Assembly (NCBI GenBank): GCA_943333505.2
Contig: CALQTN020000029.1
Coordinates: 1-52,316, forward strand
Direction: 5' to 3'
DNA from: Asaia bogorensis
Lineage (GTDB): Bacteria; Pseudomonadota; Alphaproteobacteria; Acetobacterales; Acetobacteraceae
Length of the DNA: 52,316 bases
Shown: positions 1 to 8,358 of the stretch, in pieces
How positions within the stretch are numbered: the first letter of the stretch is position 1
How the letters are laid out: every line of letters begins with the position of its first letter
Notes under the pieces: model-generated
What the model was told of the DNA's origin: nothing
Seen by the model: the letters and a program-made list of their open reading frames with translations, nothing else
Databases searched by the model: none
Made by a program: the position numbers and the translations under genes

Positions 1-2677
1 CCTCGTAATCGTCGTCGGGCGTCAGTAGCTTCCGCCCCTCGATGCCGAGCACCTTCGAGATCAGCAGCGTCTTGCGGGTGACGGTGGCATAGAGGCTGAG
101 CAGGGCATTCAGTTCGGCGGGCGGCAGGAAGTTCCAAAAGCTCACCTTTCCGCGGGAAGATGCGACCTCGGGGTGATCAGACACCAGTTGCTTCTCGACG
201 GCCGGGTTCATGCGGCGATCGACGCGGCCGATCCGCTGCATGAGACGCACCGGGTTCCAATGGATATCGTAGTTCATCATGCGCGAGGCGTCCTGAAGGT
301 TGAGGCCTTCGGAGAGAACGTCAGTGGAGATCAGGACCCGAATCTCGTCCTTCCCCGCCGCCGTCAGGTCTGCGGACGTGACGCCGTTGTAGTAGGGAGC
401 GAATCGGCGAATGACGTCGGCACGGTTCCCCTTCGTTGCGCTGTCCACCTGGCCCACACCGTCGATGCCGGCTGCCACAAGCTGCTGCTTCAGGTAGCGG
501 GCGGTGTCGGCGAATTCGGTAAAGATTAGGACCTTCTGCCCGGATAGCTCTTTCGACTTCAGCAGGCGAACCAGTTTCTTCAGCTTGTCGTCGTGCTTCG
601 GCTCAAATTTTTGGGTCTCTTCCAGGAAGCGGACGATCTCGGCGAGGTCAAGGAATGTCTCATTGATCATCTCCGGAACGTTGTATTCGGTTCGGTCGAG
701 CTTCTCGACCGCCGCAAGCAATTCCTCGGGGACGATGTCCTCGTCGTCGCGTTCCTCTCCCTCGTCCGCCCAATAGGCGGAGCGGCGCTTCGTGACGTAA
801 TCCAGGACGATGAAGTTCTGCGCCTTCCATCGCTCCAGGCGCTTCTGCTCTCCGCCGGGCTCGCTGTTCTTTTCGACGAACGCGAGCAGCTTCTGCAGCA
901 GCCGATCGCATGATTGCTCGAAGGCGGCGACGGAGCTTTCGAAGCGCTTCAGGAACTGGGTGCGGATCAGGCCGACGACCTGCTGCTGCCGTCCCTGCTC
1001 GAAGCTATCGATGGTCTTGTCCGGGCCAATATACCAATGCAGCGGATAGTACATCGGCAAAGTGAAGAGTGGCGTTGCACGCGAAAACGCGGCTTCGAAG
1101 ATCTCCAATAGGCGGCCGTACGTAGCGCGGATGGAGTATTCCGCGACCTGCGGCGGCTTTCGGTCAGGGAAGACCGCCGCCAGGCCGGTCTCGCGGATCT
1201 GGCTCTCTCGGGCATAGCTGCGACTGCGCTGAACCACGAGGCTCTCAAAAACTGTGTCGGCGGAGAGCAACTGCTGAGCCTCAACCATCTGCTCGGAGAC
1301 GTCCGACACATCATGGCCGACGTTGTTGCGCAGTGTCTTTTCGAGGTTGTTGAAGTGGGCGCGGAAGTTGTTCACGCCGAGAGTGCGCGCAAAGAACGCT
1401 TCGTCGCGCCTGGTAAATAGCTCGGCCATGTGGCGGAAGTCGGCAAGGCGATTGTTGATCGGAGTCGCAGTCAACAGGAACGTAGTCTTCGAGCGCAGTT
1501 CGTTGTCTAGCAGGTCGTAGAGGCGATAATACCGAGAGGGCTCACGCGTATCGTCGAGCAGGCGACGGCCAGGATTCCGGAAGTGATGCGCCTCGTCGAT
1601 GATGACCACGTCAGCCAGTTCAGCGATGCGGCGGAAGCGCTCGGGAAAGTCACCCTGCCTGGCCAGGTCGGTGTGGCTGAAAACGGCTAGGTTGCTGAAA
1701 TCCGAGCCACCGCCGATGTGCGGCAGCCAGGTCCGCAGATGAGGTTCCCACACCCCTTCCTTCGCGGCCTTGGGCGCGAAGAGGACAACCCGCTTGCCTT
1801 CGTGCAGGACCATTCGTTCGATCAGCATCAAGCCGACGAAGGTCTTCCCCAAGCCGACGCCATCGCAGAGGAAGGCGCCGCCATGTTGGCGAGCGATCTT
1901 CAGGAGTGCCCAGTAGGCTTCCTTTTGGTAGTGGTCGAGCTTTGGGAAGAGGCGTGAGCGAGTCTCGTCCCATTCATTGTCGGTCAGCTCATGGCCGCGG
2001 AAGAACTCCTGCAGCGCCTTTGCGTAGATGTCGAACGGCGTGTGTTCCTGAAGGTGGCGCTCGACAGTAGCGATGATGCGATCGGTGACATCAGAGGCGT
2101 CATTCCAATGCGCCTCGTACCAATCCTGCAGGCGCAGAACGTGCTGCGGAGGCTGGATCTGGACATTCAGCTCAATGTTCGTTGTCAGTCCCGGCCGGGT
2201 GAAGTTGCTCGATCCGACAAGGGCTCGAGAGTCGGCAGGGTCCTGTTCTGCGTGAGTGATGTAGGCCTTAGCATGGAACTTTGCTCGATCGTAGATTCGG
2301 CACTCGATGCGGCGAGCGCGCAGCGCATCCAGGACCGATGACACGCCACGCAGGAAGGGATTTTCAGTCTTGTCTGCTTCGAGGCTAAGGTCCAGCTCCT
2401 CAATGGCTCGCTTACTGACCGCATCGAGCAGGGCCTTGCGGCCGCGGTGTGTGGTCTCTGCGCCCATGAGAATTCGCAGCTTACCCAGGTGCTGCCATTG
2501 CCCGTCGAGCGCAAGTAGTGCACCGATGTCGAAGTAGCCGGTTGCCACATCGAGGGCGTTTGAAGAGTTCGCCCAGGACTTGAGGTAGCCGAGGCACGTC
2601 CCATTCTCTCGCGTGTTGTCGATTATAAACAGGCCGTCGCTTTGGGCGTCGACGTTGAGCAGCCGTTGCTGTGTCAT
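1..2677 (-). CDS. Phospholipase D-like / SNF2-type helicase, 3' end cut by window edge
   Basis: The frame is open from the ATG at 2677 to the window edge (over 890 codons), so the C-terminus is missing. An N-terminal PLD-like nuclease half is seen near residue 134 (HAKAYI, then GSSNFT). A superfamily-2 helicase core follows: Walker A GVGLGKT near residue 272, DEAH box near 359 (IIDEAHHF), motif III-like LLTATPINN. Helicase-C motifs lie near residues 690-800 (LIFTEFADTARYL, then STDVLSEGLNLQ and QRIGRVDRR). Such PLD-helicase proteins couple nucleic-acid translocation or remodelling to a possible nuclease and are common on islands and in defence loci; that role is inferred here. It lies downstream of the GTPase-like gene on the same strand. 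Start choice is uncertain because no clear RBS is seen and the frame stays open upstream. Confidence 0.88.
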   Translation of the reverse strand, partial: MTQQRLLNVDAQSDGLFIIDNTRENGTCLGYLKSWANSSNALDVATGYFDIGALLALDGQWQHLGKLRILMGAETTHRGRKALLDAVSKRAIEELDLSLEADKTENPFLRGVSSVLDALRARRIECRIYDRAKFHAKAYITHAEQDPADSRALVGSSNFTRPGLTTNIELNVQIQPPQHVLRLQDWYEAHWNDASDVTDRIIATVERHLQEHTPFDIYAKALQEFFRGHELTDNEWDETRSRLFPKLDHYQKEAYWALLKIARQHGGAFLCDGVGLGKTFVGLMLIERMVLHEGKRVVLFAPKAAKEGVWEPHLRTWLPHIGGGSDFSNLAVFSHTDLARQGDFPERFRRIAELADVVIIDEAHHFRNPGRRLLDDTREPSRYYRLYDLLDNELRSKTTFLLTATPINNRLADFRHMAELFTRRDEAFFARTLGVNNFRAHFNNLEKTLRNNVGHDVSDVSEQMVEAQQLLSADTVFESLVVQRSRSYARESQIRETGLAAVFPDRKPPQVAEYSIRATYGRLLEIFEAAFSRATPLFTLPMYYPLHWYIGPDKTIDSFEQGRQQQVVGLIRTQFLKRFESSVAAFEQSCDRLLQKLLAFVEKNSEPGGEQKRLERWKAQNFIVLDYVTKRRSAYWADEGEERDDEDIVPEELLAAVEKLDRTEYNVPEMINETFLDLAEIVRFLEETQKFEPKHDDKLKKLVRLLKSKELSGQKVLIFTEFADTARYLKQQLVAAGIDGVGQVDSATKGNRADVIRRFAPYYNGVTSADLTAAGKDEIRVLISTDVLSEGLNLQDASRMMNYDIHWNPVRLMQRIGRVDRRMNPAVEKQLVSDHPEVASSRGKVSFWNFLPPAELNALLSLYATVTRKTLLISKVLGIEGRKLLTPDDDYE

Positions 2678-3000
2678 GGTACTGGCCCCGAGGTCATTGG
2701 CGCGCGTTCTGGAAGGCGATGGCCTGTGGATGGCAACAATGTAAGCCGCCGGATGGGGACGTCATGGCCGGGTCTCCACGAGTTCGCCGTGGCCGCAATG
2801 GGCCAGCGTCAACCGCACTGTTACGGATGCCATGTCTTTGCACAAGCGTTCGACCCTGGAACTTCGACACGTTGCACCATCGTGTGGCAATGCGGCCAGG
2901 GGCACTGCCCTCCGTCGTAGGCACGCGTGGGACATGGCGAAGCCACGTTCATGTTGCATTCCGCGCAGCCCTCCTGCTACGGTCAACCCGCGCCCACCGT
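2678..3000. other. Gap between helicase and GTPase-like genes
   Basis: These 323 bases hold no convincing gene. A minus-strand frame 3004-2762 overlaps the GTPase stop codon as ATGA, but its 80-residue product is rich in Arg, His and Cys with no recognisable fold, so it was not called. The helicase frame is open into this region and could begin at a rare start codon here. No hairpin with a T-run is seen. Confidence 0.4.
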
Positions 3001-5304
3001 TCATTTGAGCTCGGCACCACCTTCGACGCAGACGCTCTCTACGACCGCTGCTACTTCATGCAAAAAGGAGTTCCGATCTGGTGACGGTGTCATGTCAGGG
3101 ATTGGCGCCGCGCGCTCGTAGATGTGCGTGCCGATGATTGATGCGCGTGCATAACTTGATCCGCGTCCCGACTGGTTGAACGCCGCCTGCCAGTCCGACA
3201 TTCGCTCAGCACGAACGCGCCGGGTGGCAAGGTCCACCACCTTGGCCGACAGCGCGTTGGCCAAGCCGTCAAAAACCTGCTGCTTGTGCGCATCGTCTGT
3301 CGGCTCAGTGGGGGTCCATTGGAGCGGGTTCTGCAGCAGGATATAGAGCCGGTCCTGGAGCTGTTTGCGCAGATCGGCGACCGGCTTGAGGTTGTCGTAC
3401 TCGTCTGCAAGTCCGGGGGTGCCGAGGCGGCGACTCATGGCCCAAATGCGCTTCCAGTGCTCCTTGCCGACCCCTGGCTTTTGGGCCAAGCCCAGCCGCG
3501 GCCACCATGCATCATGAAAGCCCTCTGACGCGTTCTTCACCGCGAGGACAAGATTCATCCGGTCGTATGTCGGCTTCGCCTCGACAGCCGCGGGCCTCTC
3601 CACAATCTTATCGATGGCCGCCAAGAGCGCCTGCAACTGCGTGATGGTCCGCTTGTGGGTCTTCTTTGCGGCATCCAGATCTTCGTCGATGCCGCCGACA
3701 AAGAAGCACGCCTCCTTCAGGCGAGTTCGAAGCGCACGTTCTGCGAAGGGGCCAAGTTCCTCGCCTATTGAAGCCAGGACATTCTCTGCGGAGGCTAGTA
3801 CGTGTTGCTCTTTGGCACCAGCGTTGGGCAGGTTATCACCCTTAACCTCGTCGAAGTGCGTGAACACGAGCAACAGCTTGCTCGAAATACCCGACGTGAT
3901 CAGGTCCTTCATGGCCGCTACCGGTGCGGCCTGCATCGGCTGCATGGCGTTGTCGACCAGCACTACGGCATCGGTCGCTTCGATCCGACGGGTCAGCGAA
4001 GTCGAGATGGCGGCGACCGATTTGGGCGTATGTCCAAGACCCTCGCCATCTAGCAGCACCAGTTTGGGTTGTTGACCGCCGTTCCATCCCGGCATAAAGG
4101 CGCCCGCCACCCGTACACCATTCACCAATGGGGTCAGCAAACGCCCGAAGCGTGAGGCTTGGTTGCTGGAGAAACGCGTGACCGCATTGATGAAGCTCGG
4201 ACGGTCATCCGTCTCCCATGACCACGACTGGGGCCAACCCTGTTTGTTGCGTCGCACGGTGCCATCGGTGAGCAGCGAGAAGCGGACCTCGATCTCATCA
4301 ATGAGTTCGTCACTGATGCGGTGGAACTCGTCATCTTCGCGCAGGCGTCGATCCAGCTCTTCCTCAAACAGCTCGTCCACAACCCGCTGATCTTTCTCGT
4401 CGATCTCGCCAAGCTCGCCCCGAAGCTGATCATAGTGGCGGGCCGCGATGCCACGCGAAGCGGCCAACGTCTTGGTCAACAGGGCGTTGGTGGCGTCGAG
4501 GTTGATCGCACCATCGGCGGTGACGTCCTCGGCTGGCTCCGCAGCATCTTCGTGGTCGTTGTCCTCATCCTCATCGTCTGCGTCTCCGACCAGAGGCCCA
4601 TTCCCAAGGACGTAGTTGAACCGGAACCTCTGGTTCACATGCATCAACAGCTTGCGGAGGACGTCGCCATCGCTGTCGCCGCGGTAGGCAGCCAGTACGG
4701 CTTCTGAGATGCACTCGTTCAGATGTTCACGGACCTCATCGATAGGAAAGAAGGTGACCACAGCCCGGTACGGCCCTGAGGCAAGCACGACTTCGGTTTC
4801 ATGCACGGTCGTCTTTGCCGTCGAGGTTGACGGAAACCGCTCTGACTCGGGGTCAGTACCGATCAGCTGCCGTAGCAAGGTCGTCTTGCCCGCGCCTGTG
4901 GTCCCGAGGAGCAGGGCTCGCCGGTAGTCGGAATCCGCAGATGTTGGCAAGGGAAGGATCGACTCGCGGATGGCACCGAAATCGTTCTCCTCGGGCAGCA
5001 TGCCATGGTAGAAGATTTCAACGACACGGCGAGGGAAGCGCTTTTCGGCCTCTGCGCGGGCCTGCAAACTCCAGAAGGCTTCGTCCGCCAGCAAGTGATT
5101 GAGCTGCTCCCTTAGGTCGTTTGCCTCGCCCTCGTCGGAGGTTCCGATACCTTGACGGACCCTCAGGCCAGGTTTGCCAGTGTGAGGGTCCACCCGGACC
5201 GGATGTCGAAAGATCACAGCCCATGCACTCCGGCCCTGCGACCGACTAAGGCTTGCCAAGAAGCGTTTCTCCACGTCCATCTCCGTTGTTCGACCGTTGT
5301 TCAT
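3001..5304 (-). CDS. Large P-loop GTPase-like protein of island, function unknown
   Basis: 767 residues. A P-loop GTTGAGKT lies at 134-141, a DxxG-like DGEG at 419-422 and a TKxD-like THFD at 482-485, the G1/G3/G4 order of a GTPase fold. About 280 residues separate G1 from G3, including a very acidic stretch at 241-260 and a helical, charged segment at about 290-340. Residues 20-80 (strand AWAVIFRHP, strand LRVRQGIGT, then a helix) recall the arm DNA-binding region of tyrosine recombinases; this is a visual impression only. No membrane segment is evident. It is transcribed toward the PLD-helicase and lies between it and the integrase, so the two cargo genes probably act together. Start is the ATG at 5304, with GGGTGA 4 bases upstream. 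I do not recognise a named family. Confidence 0.8.
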   Translation of the reverse strand: MNNGRTTEMDVEKRFLASLSRSQGRSAWAVIFRHPVRVDPHTGKPGLRVRQGIGTSDEGEANDLREQLNHLLADEAFWSLQARAEAEKRFPRRVVEIFYHGMLPEENDFGAIRESILPLPTSADSDYRRALLLGTTGAGKTTLLRQLIGTDPESERFPSTSTAKTTVHETEVVLASGPYRAVVTFFPIDEVREHLNECISEAVLAAYRGDSDGDVLRKLLMHVNQRFRFNYVLGNGPLVGDADDEDEDNDHEDAAEPAEDVTADGAINLDATNALLTKTLAASRGIAARHYDQLRGELGEIDEKDQRVVDELFEEELDRRLREDDEFHRISDELIDEIEVRFSLLTDGTVRRNKQGWPQSWSWETDDRPSFINAVTRFSSNQASRFGRLLTPLVNGVRVAGAFMPGWNGGQQPKLVLLDGEGLGHTPKSVAAISTSLTRRIEATDAVVLVDNAMQPMQAAPVAAMKDLITSGISSKLLLVFTHFDEVKGDNLPNAGAKEQHVLASAENVLASIGEELGPFAERALRTRLKEACFFVGGIDEDLDAAKKTHKRTITQLQALLAAIDKIVERPAAVEAKPTYDRMNLVLAVKNASEGFHDAWWPRLGLAQKPGVGKEHWKRIWAMSRRLGTPGLADEYDNLKPVADLRKQLQDRLYILLQNPLQWTPTEPTDDAHKQQVFDGLANALSAKVVDLATRRVRAERMSDWQAAFNQSGRGSSYARASIIGTHIYERAAPIPDMTPSPDRNSFLHEVAAVVESVCVEGGAELK

Positions 5305-5491
5305 AATTTCACCCTAGATGTGCTTGTGCCCGCATGCAAGCGAAAACTGAACAACGAATGAACAACGCGACCGGCCCGACATCGCCCGTGGTGGAGTGTC
5401 CCTGATTGCATGGAGGCTTGGCAGGCAGCCAACGGAATGCAGCGCTCACATCATCCCCTCAGTGTGCCGCCAGTCGACGATCGCCGGCCTA

Positions 5492-6649
5492 TCAGCCCAC
5501 CATCATCTCGGCCAGTTGGTTGGAAACGCTGTTGGCGGCCAGCTTGACCGGGTCGGTCGCAAGGTGGGCGTAGCGCGCCGTGGTCTGAACCTGCGTGTGT
5601 CCGAGCAGCTTGCCGATCATTGGCAGCCCCTGGCCGGAGGCTACCGCAGTCGAGGCGAACGTATGGCGGAGTTCGTGGATGCGGGCGTCCTTGAGCCCGG
5701 CGCGGGCGCGGACCCGCTGCCAGAAGGGTTGCAGGTCGGTGAGCCGTGCGTTGGGCTTCATTCCAACGATGACCCAGGGGTTCTTCTCAATGCGCTCGAT
5801 CTTCACCAGCAAATCAGATGCAGGCTGACCCAGGTGGACAACTTTGGCCCCCGTCTTCGAGTCCGGCAGCCGCAGGGCCTTTGCGGCAGCGTCCACGTGC
5901 TCCCACTTGAGCGTCATGATCTCGCTGAGGCGGCAGCCGGTCAGGATGAGGAGGCGGGTGGCGGCGATGGCGGAGGACAGTTCGATCCCTTCGCTCTCCA
6001 TTTCACGGAGCACCTCGCCGACCCGTTTGAGTTCCGCGGGGCTAAGGAATCGCTCGCGCTTCTCCTCGGCGTACTTCTTAATATGCTTGCGGGGGTTCGA
6101 CCCGTCAGGCCGCAGGCCCCACATCTCGGCAAGGCTAAACATCTTGGAGATAACCTCGAGGCAGCGATTGGCCTCATATGGGATGTGCCGCTGGTCATGG
6201 TGGAGCTTGGCAACGTCGGCGCGCGTCACCTCCGTGACCCGATGACGCCCGAGCGCCGGCAGGATTGTGAGCTTCAGCAGGCGACGATACCCCTTGGCGG
6301 TGCTTTCCTTGACCCGCACCGCTACATGTTCCGCGTCGAACCGCTCGGCCAATTCCTTGACCGTGATGGCCTGCCGATCGGCGTCCCGCTTCGCGGCCAG
6401 GTCGACCCCGTTCCTGGCGGCTGCGAGAACTGCGATCGCCCGGGTGCGTGCCTGCTCGCAGGTGAGCACTGTGGTCGATCCGAGGCTGATGCGGCGGGAG
6501 CGTCGGCCCACCCGGTATTGCACCATGTAGCCCTTTCGTCCGCTGGGGAGGATGCGCAATCCGAATCCGGCAAGGTCGTCATCCCAGATGAAATAGTCGG
6601 CCGCCTGGATCGCGGCGGCGTCGACGTGGCGTTTGGTCAATTTCGGCAT
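5492..6649 (-). CDS. Tyrosine recombinase / integrase of the genomic island
   Basis: 385 residues from the ATG at 6649. It would catalyse excision and integration of the island at the adjacent tRNA-Met att site. Residues 1-95 match the DUF4102-type arm DNA-binding domain (IWDDDLAGFGLRI, YMVQYRVGRRSRRI). The core-binding domain spans about 96-190 and the catalytic domain follows with R240 (TGCRLSEI), H325-x-x-R328 (HELRHTFAS), H351 (LGHT) and the nucleophile Y360 (TARYAH). All the catalytic residues are present, so it looks active. The same frame extends upstream to a GTG at 6859, inside the att site, but family length and domain start favour 6649. The island's recombinase thus sits at the end that carries the partial tRNA. 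Confidence 0.95.
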   Translation of the reverse strand: MPKLTKRHVDAAAIQAADYFIWDDDLAGFGLRILPSGRKGYMVQYRVGRRSRRISLGSTTVLTCEQARTRAIAVLAAARNGVDLAAKRDADRQAITVKELAERFDAEHVAVRVKESTAKGYRRLLKLTILPALGRHRVTEVTRADVAKLHHDQRHIPYEANRCLEVISKMFSLAEMWGLRPDGSNPRKHIKKYAEEKRERFLSPAELKRVGEVLREMESEGIELSSAIAATRLLILTGCRLSEIMTLKWEHVDAAAKALRLPDSKTGAKVVHLGQPASDLLVKIERIEKNPWVIVGMKPNARLTDLQPFWQRVRARAGLKDARIHELRHTFASTAVASGQGLPMIGKLLGHTQVQTTARYAHLATDPVKLAANSVSNQLAEMMVG

Positions 6650-6677
6650 GAACTCGGTTCCCATCCAACCTATCGTT

Positions 6678-6728
6678 TTGCTTCCATGCGCCTGGTCGCC
6701 CCCGCCCGTGGAAGCACTATGGAAGCAA
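6678..6728. repeat. Inverted repeat between integrase and att site
   Basis: TTGCTTCCAT at 6678-6687 is matched by ATGGAAGCAA at 6719-6728 (10-bp perfect arms), with a further GTGGAAGC at 6709-6716. It lies 29 bp upstream of the integrase start. Position suggests an arm-type integrase site or an operator controlling the integrase; this is inference. Confidence 0.45.
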
Positions 6729-6858
6729 GAGGGCAGGAACCGGGGCGCACGTGCGCGAAAACGACAGTGGGGTGAGGCGGCTAGGAAATCAACTAAGTTA
6801 TTGAAATAGCGAAGAAAATAGAAGGGAAGGGGGTTTCTGCGTAGTTTGGCTTCAGGCA

Positions 6859-6903
6859 CTCATAACCTGAAGGTCACAGGTTCAAATCCTGTCCCCGCAA
6901 CCA
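6859..6903 (+). other. Island att site: 3' half of initiator tRNA-Met gene
   Basis: Forty-five bases from CTCATAACC match the anticodon loop (CAT), variable loop, T-arm (ACAGG-TTCAAAT-CCTGT), acceptor strand CCCCGCA and encoded CCA of an alphaproteobacterial initiator tRNA-Met. The 5' half is absent: the sequence upstream carries no D-arm or TGCGGGG acceptor strand. Native-looking DNA and a terminator follow. This is the signature of an att site after integration into the 3' end of a tRNA gene. The intact, reconstituted tRNA is expected at the other (left) end of the island, outside the window. Confidence 0.85.
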
Positions 6904-6907
6904 AATT

Positions 6908-6942
6908 AAGCCCGGCAACCAATATGGTTGACGGGCTTTTTT
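6908..6942 (+). terminator. Rho-independent terminator of the original tRNA-Met gene
   Basis: The arms AGCCCGGCAACC and GGTTGACGGGCT form a stem (one mismatch) around a short AATAT loop, followed by a T-run. It lies 4 bases after the tRNA 3' end and marks the start of native chromosome to the right of the island. Confidence 0.8.
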
Positions 6943-6980
6943 GATGCCAGAAACCGGGTGCAGACACATGTTTGCGGGCT

Positions 6981-7700
6981 TCAAAAACCGACCTCGATCC
7001 CGACTGCTGTAACGTTATCCGTCGCACCGCGCGCCAGAGACGCCGCAATCATCAATTCAGTTACCGGAACCCCCGCTGGCGACCCAAGTAAAGTCGCAAT
7101 CGTCGCGTCTGGCAGGGTTTTGCATAACCCGTCGCTACACAGCAGGAACCGATCGCCGGGTAGAAGCCGCCCAGAAACCTTATCGAGCTCAAAAGCGTGA
7201 GTCTCGGCACCAACGGCGCGCGTGATAACATTGGCCTGCGGATGCCCCTCGGCATCCTCTGCCCGGATTGCACCGGCATCGACCAATTCCTGCACCAGAC
7301 TATGATCGCGCGAGATCTGTGTCATCGTGCCATCGCGCAGCAGATAAGCGCGGCTATCGCCCGCCCACAGGCAGGCGAAATGGGCGTCGCGCGCCACCAA
7401 CACCACAATTGTGGAGGCAATGATTGTCCCTGGGCCACGGCGTGCGGCCTCCGCACACAGGGCGTCATGTGTCTCGGACACGCGCAGCCGGACCTGTGCA
7501 AGCACCTCGGCCGCAGAAAGGCCGGCTGGCATGGCATCGAGGGCCGCAGCGATCATGCCGGACGCTACGTCGCCGGCCTGATGGCCGCCAGCTCCGTCGG
7601 CCACGGCCCACAGTCCAAGTTCGGGGCGATCGACGAAACGGTCTTCGTTGTAGGTGCGCACCGCCCCCTGATGGGTGGTCGACCAGGAATGGAATCGCAT
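6981..7700 (-). CDS. pppA: PP2C-type Ser/Thr phosphatase of T6SS (PppA-like)
   Basis: 239 residues. A PP2C family protein phosphatase with the metal-binding motifs in order: YNED, VADGAGGH, WAGDSRAY, LCSDGL and GATDN. In T6SS loci such a phosphatase reverses threonine phosphorylation by PpkA, which signals through the FHA protein; an FHA gene (tagH) is in this operon but no kinase gene is in the window. The ATG at 7700 has a strong GGGGAGGTGAC RBS that lies within the end of tagF and just after it, so it is translationally coupled and the last gene of the operon. A longer frame upstream is not conserved-looking. Confidence 0.9.
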   Translation of the reverse strand: MRFHSWSTTHQGAVRTYNEDRFVDRPELGLWAVADGAGGHQAGDVASGMIAAALDAMPAGLSAAEVLAQVRLRVSETHDALCAEAARRGPGTIIASTIVVLVARDAHFACLWAGDSRAYLLRDGTMTQISRDHSLVQELVDAGAIRAEDAEGHPQANVITRAVGAETHAFELDKVSGRLLPGDRFLLCSDGLCKTLPDATIATLLGSPAGVPVTELMIAASLARGATDNVTAVGIEVGF

Positions 7701-7705
7701 ATCCG

Positions 7706-8320
7706 TCACCTCCCCAAGGCTCCATCGTTGTAAGGTATTGTGGCATCCAACATACGCGTGAACACGGCCGCATCTGGCAAGGTTTCGGTGACAAACGCGG
7801 TTTGTGGCACCAGGGGTGCACCGTCCGTCCACCAGGCGCAGCGCCCTTGCGGCATATGTGGGCCGCTTTCGACCGGCGCTTCCAACAGCCGCGCCGCTAT
7901 GACGTCCGGCACAATATCAGTTTCGAGGGCGGCAACCCCGGTCGCCTCGGCGACTGCCAGCCAGCCGCGCCGAGCAATAAGTGTTGCTGGAGAACGAGCA
8001 ACGCAGGCAAGAGTGAGGGGAAAGTGGCGCCCGGCCCGGTCAACGCTCGGCATGAACACGCCCATTGCTGCGTTGGGCCCGCATACGCCTGGTTGCAACA
8101 GGAAATGCCAAATTGGTGCTTCCAGCCATGCTGACAACCATCCGGCGCCCAATGCTTGTTTACTCGCTGGCAGCATGGCTTGAAGCCAGGTGTCCCAAGC
8201 AGAAATGAAGCTGCCCGGCAGCCCGGCGCGCACGAAATCACCGCGGGACGGGATCTTGCCAAAAAATCCGACAATGCTTCCATTGCCGATTGTGCCGTCT
8301 CCGGGAGCTACGAATTGCAT
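7706..8320 (-). CDS. tagF: T6SS-associated regulator TagF
   Basis: 204 residues. The N-terminus GFFGKIPSRGDFVRAGLP is the hallmark of the TagF family (type VI secretion-associated protein, DUF2094). The rest contains the expected hydrophobic and aromatic motifs (AWDTWLQ, FLLQPGVCGP, MPSVDRAGRHFPLTL). In characterised systems TagF represses assembly post-translationally, in some by binding the FHA protein; tagH is three genes upstream in the same operon. The start at 8320 has GGAGTG 4 bases upstream. It ends 5 bases before the pppA start. Confidence 0.92.
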   Translation of the reverse strand: MQFVAPGDGTIGNGSIVGFFGKIPSRGDFVRAGLPGSFISAWDTWLQAMLPASKQALGAGWLSAWLEAPIWHFLLQPGVCGPNAAMGVFMPSVDRAGRHFPLTLACVARSPATLIARRGWLAVAEATGVAALETDIVPDVIAARLLEAPVESGPHMPQGRCAWWTDGAPLVPQTAFVTETLPDAAVFTRMLDATIPYNDGALGR

Positions 8321-8358
8321 ATTTCACTCCCTGCTGACTACGCCCCGCTATCCGCGCA

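Noticed and set aside
2762-3004. 80-codon minus-strand frame overlapping the GTPase-like stop as ATGA
   Set aside because: Composition is Arg/His/Cys-rich with no fold or motif; likely chance coupling geometry.
5396-6775. 459-codon plus-strand frame
   Set aside because: Antisense shadow of the integrase, which has all catalytic residues on the minus strand.
6859-6859. GTG start for a 455-residue integrase
   Set aside because: It would lie inside the att site and add about 70 residues unlike the family; the ATG at 6649 fits.
6860-7048. Minus-strand frame ending in VAGTGFEPVTFRL
   Set aside because: This is the well-known false translation of an antisense tRNA 3' end; it confirms the tRNA remnant rather than a gene.
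7424-8134. 236-codon plus-strand frame
   Set aside because: Antisense to the PP2C phosphatase and tagF; Pro/Arg/His-rich.
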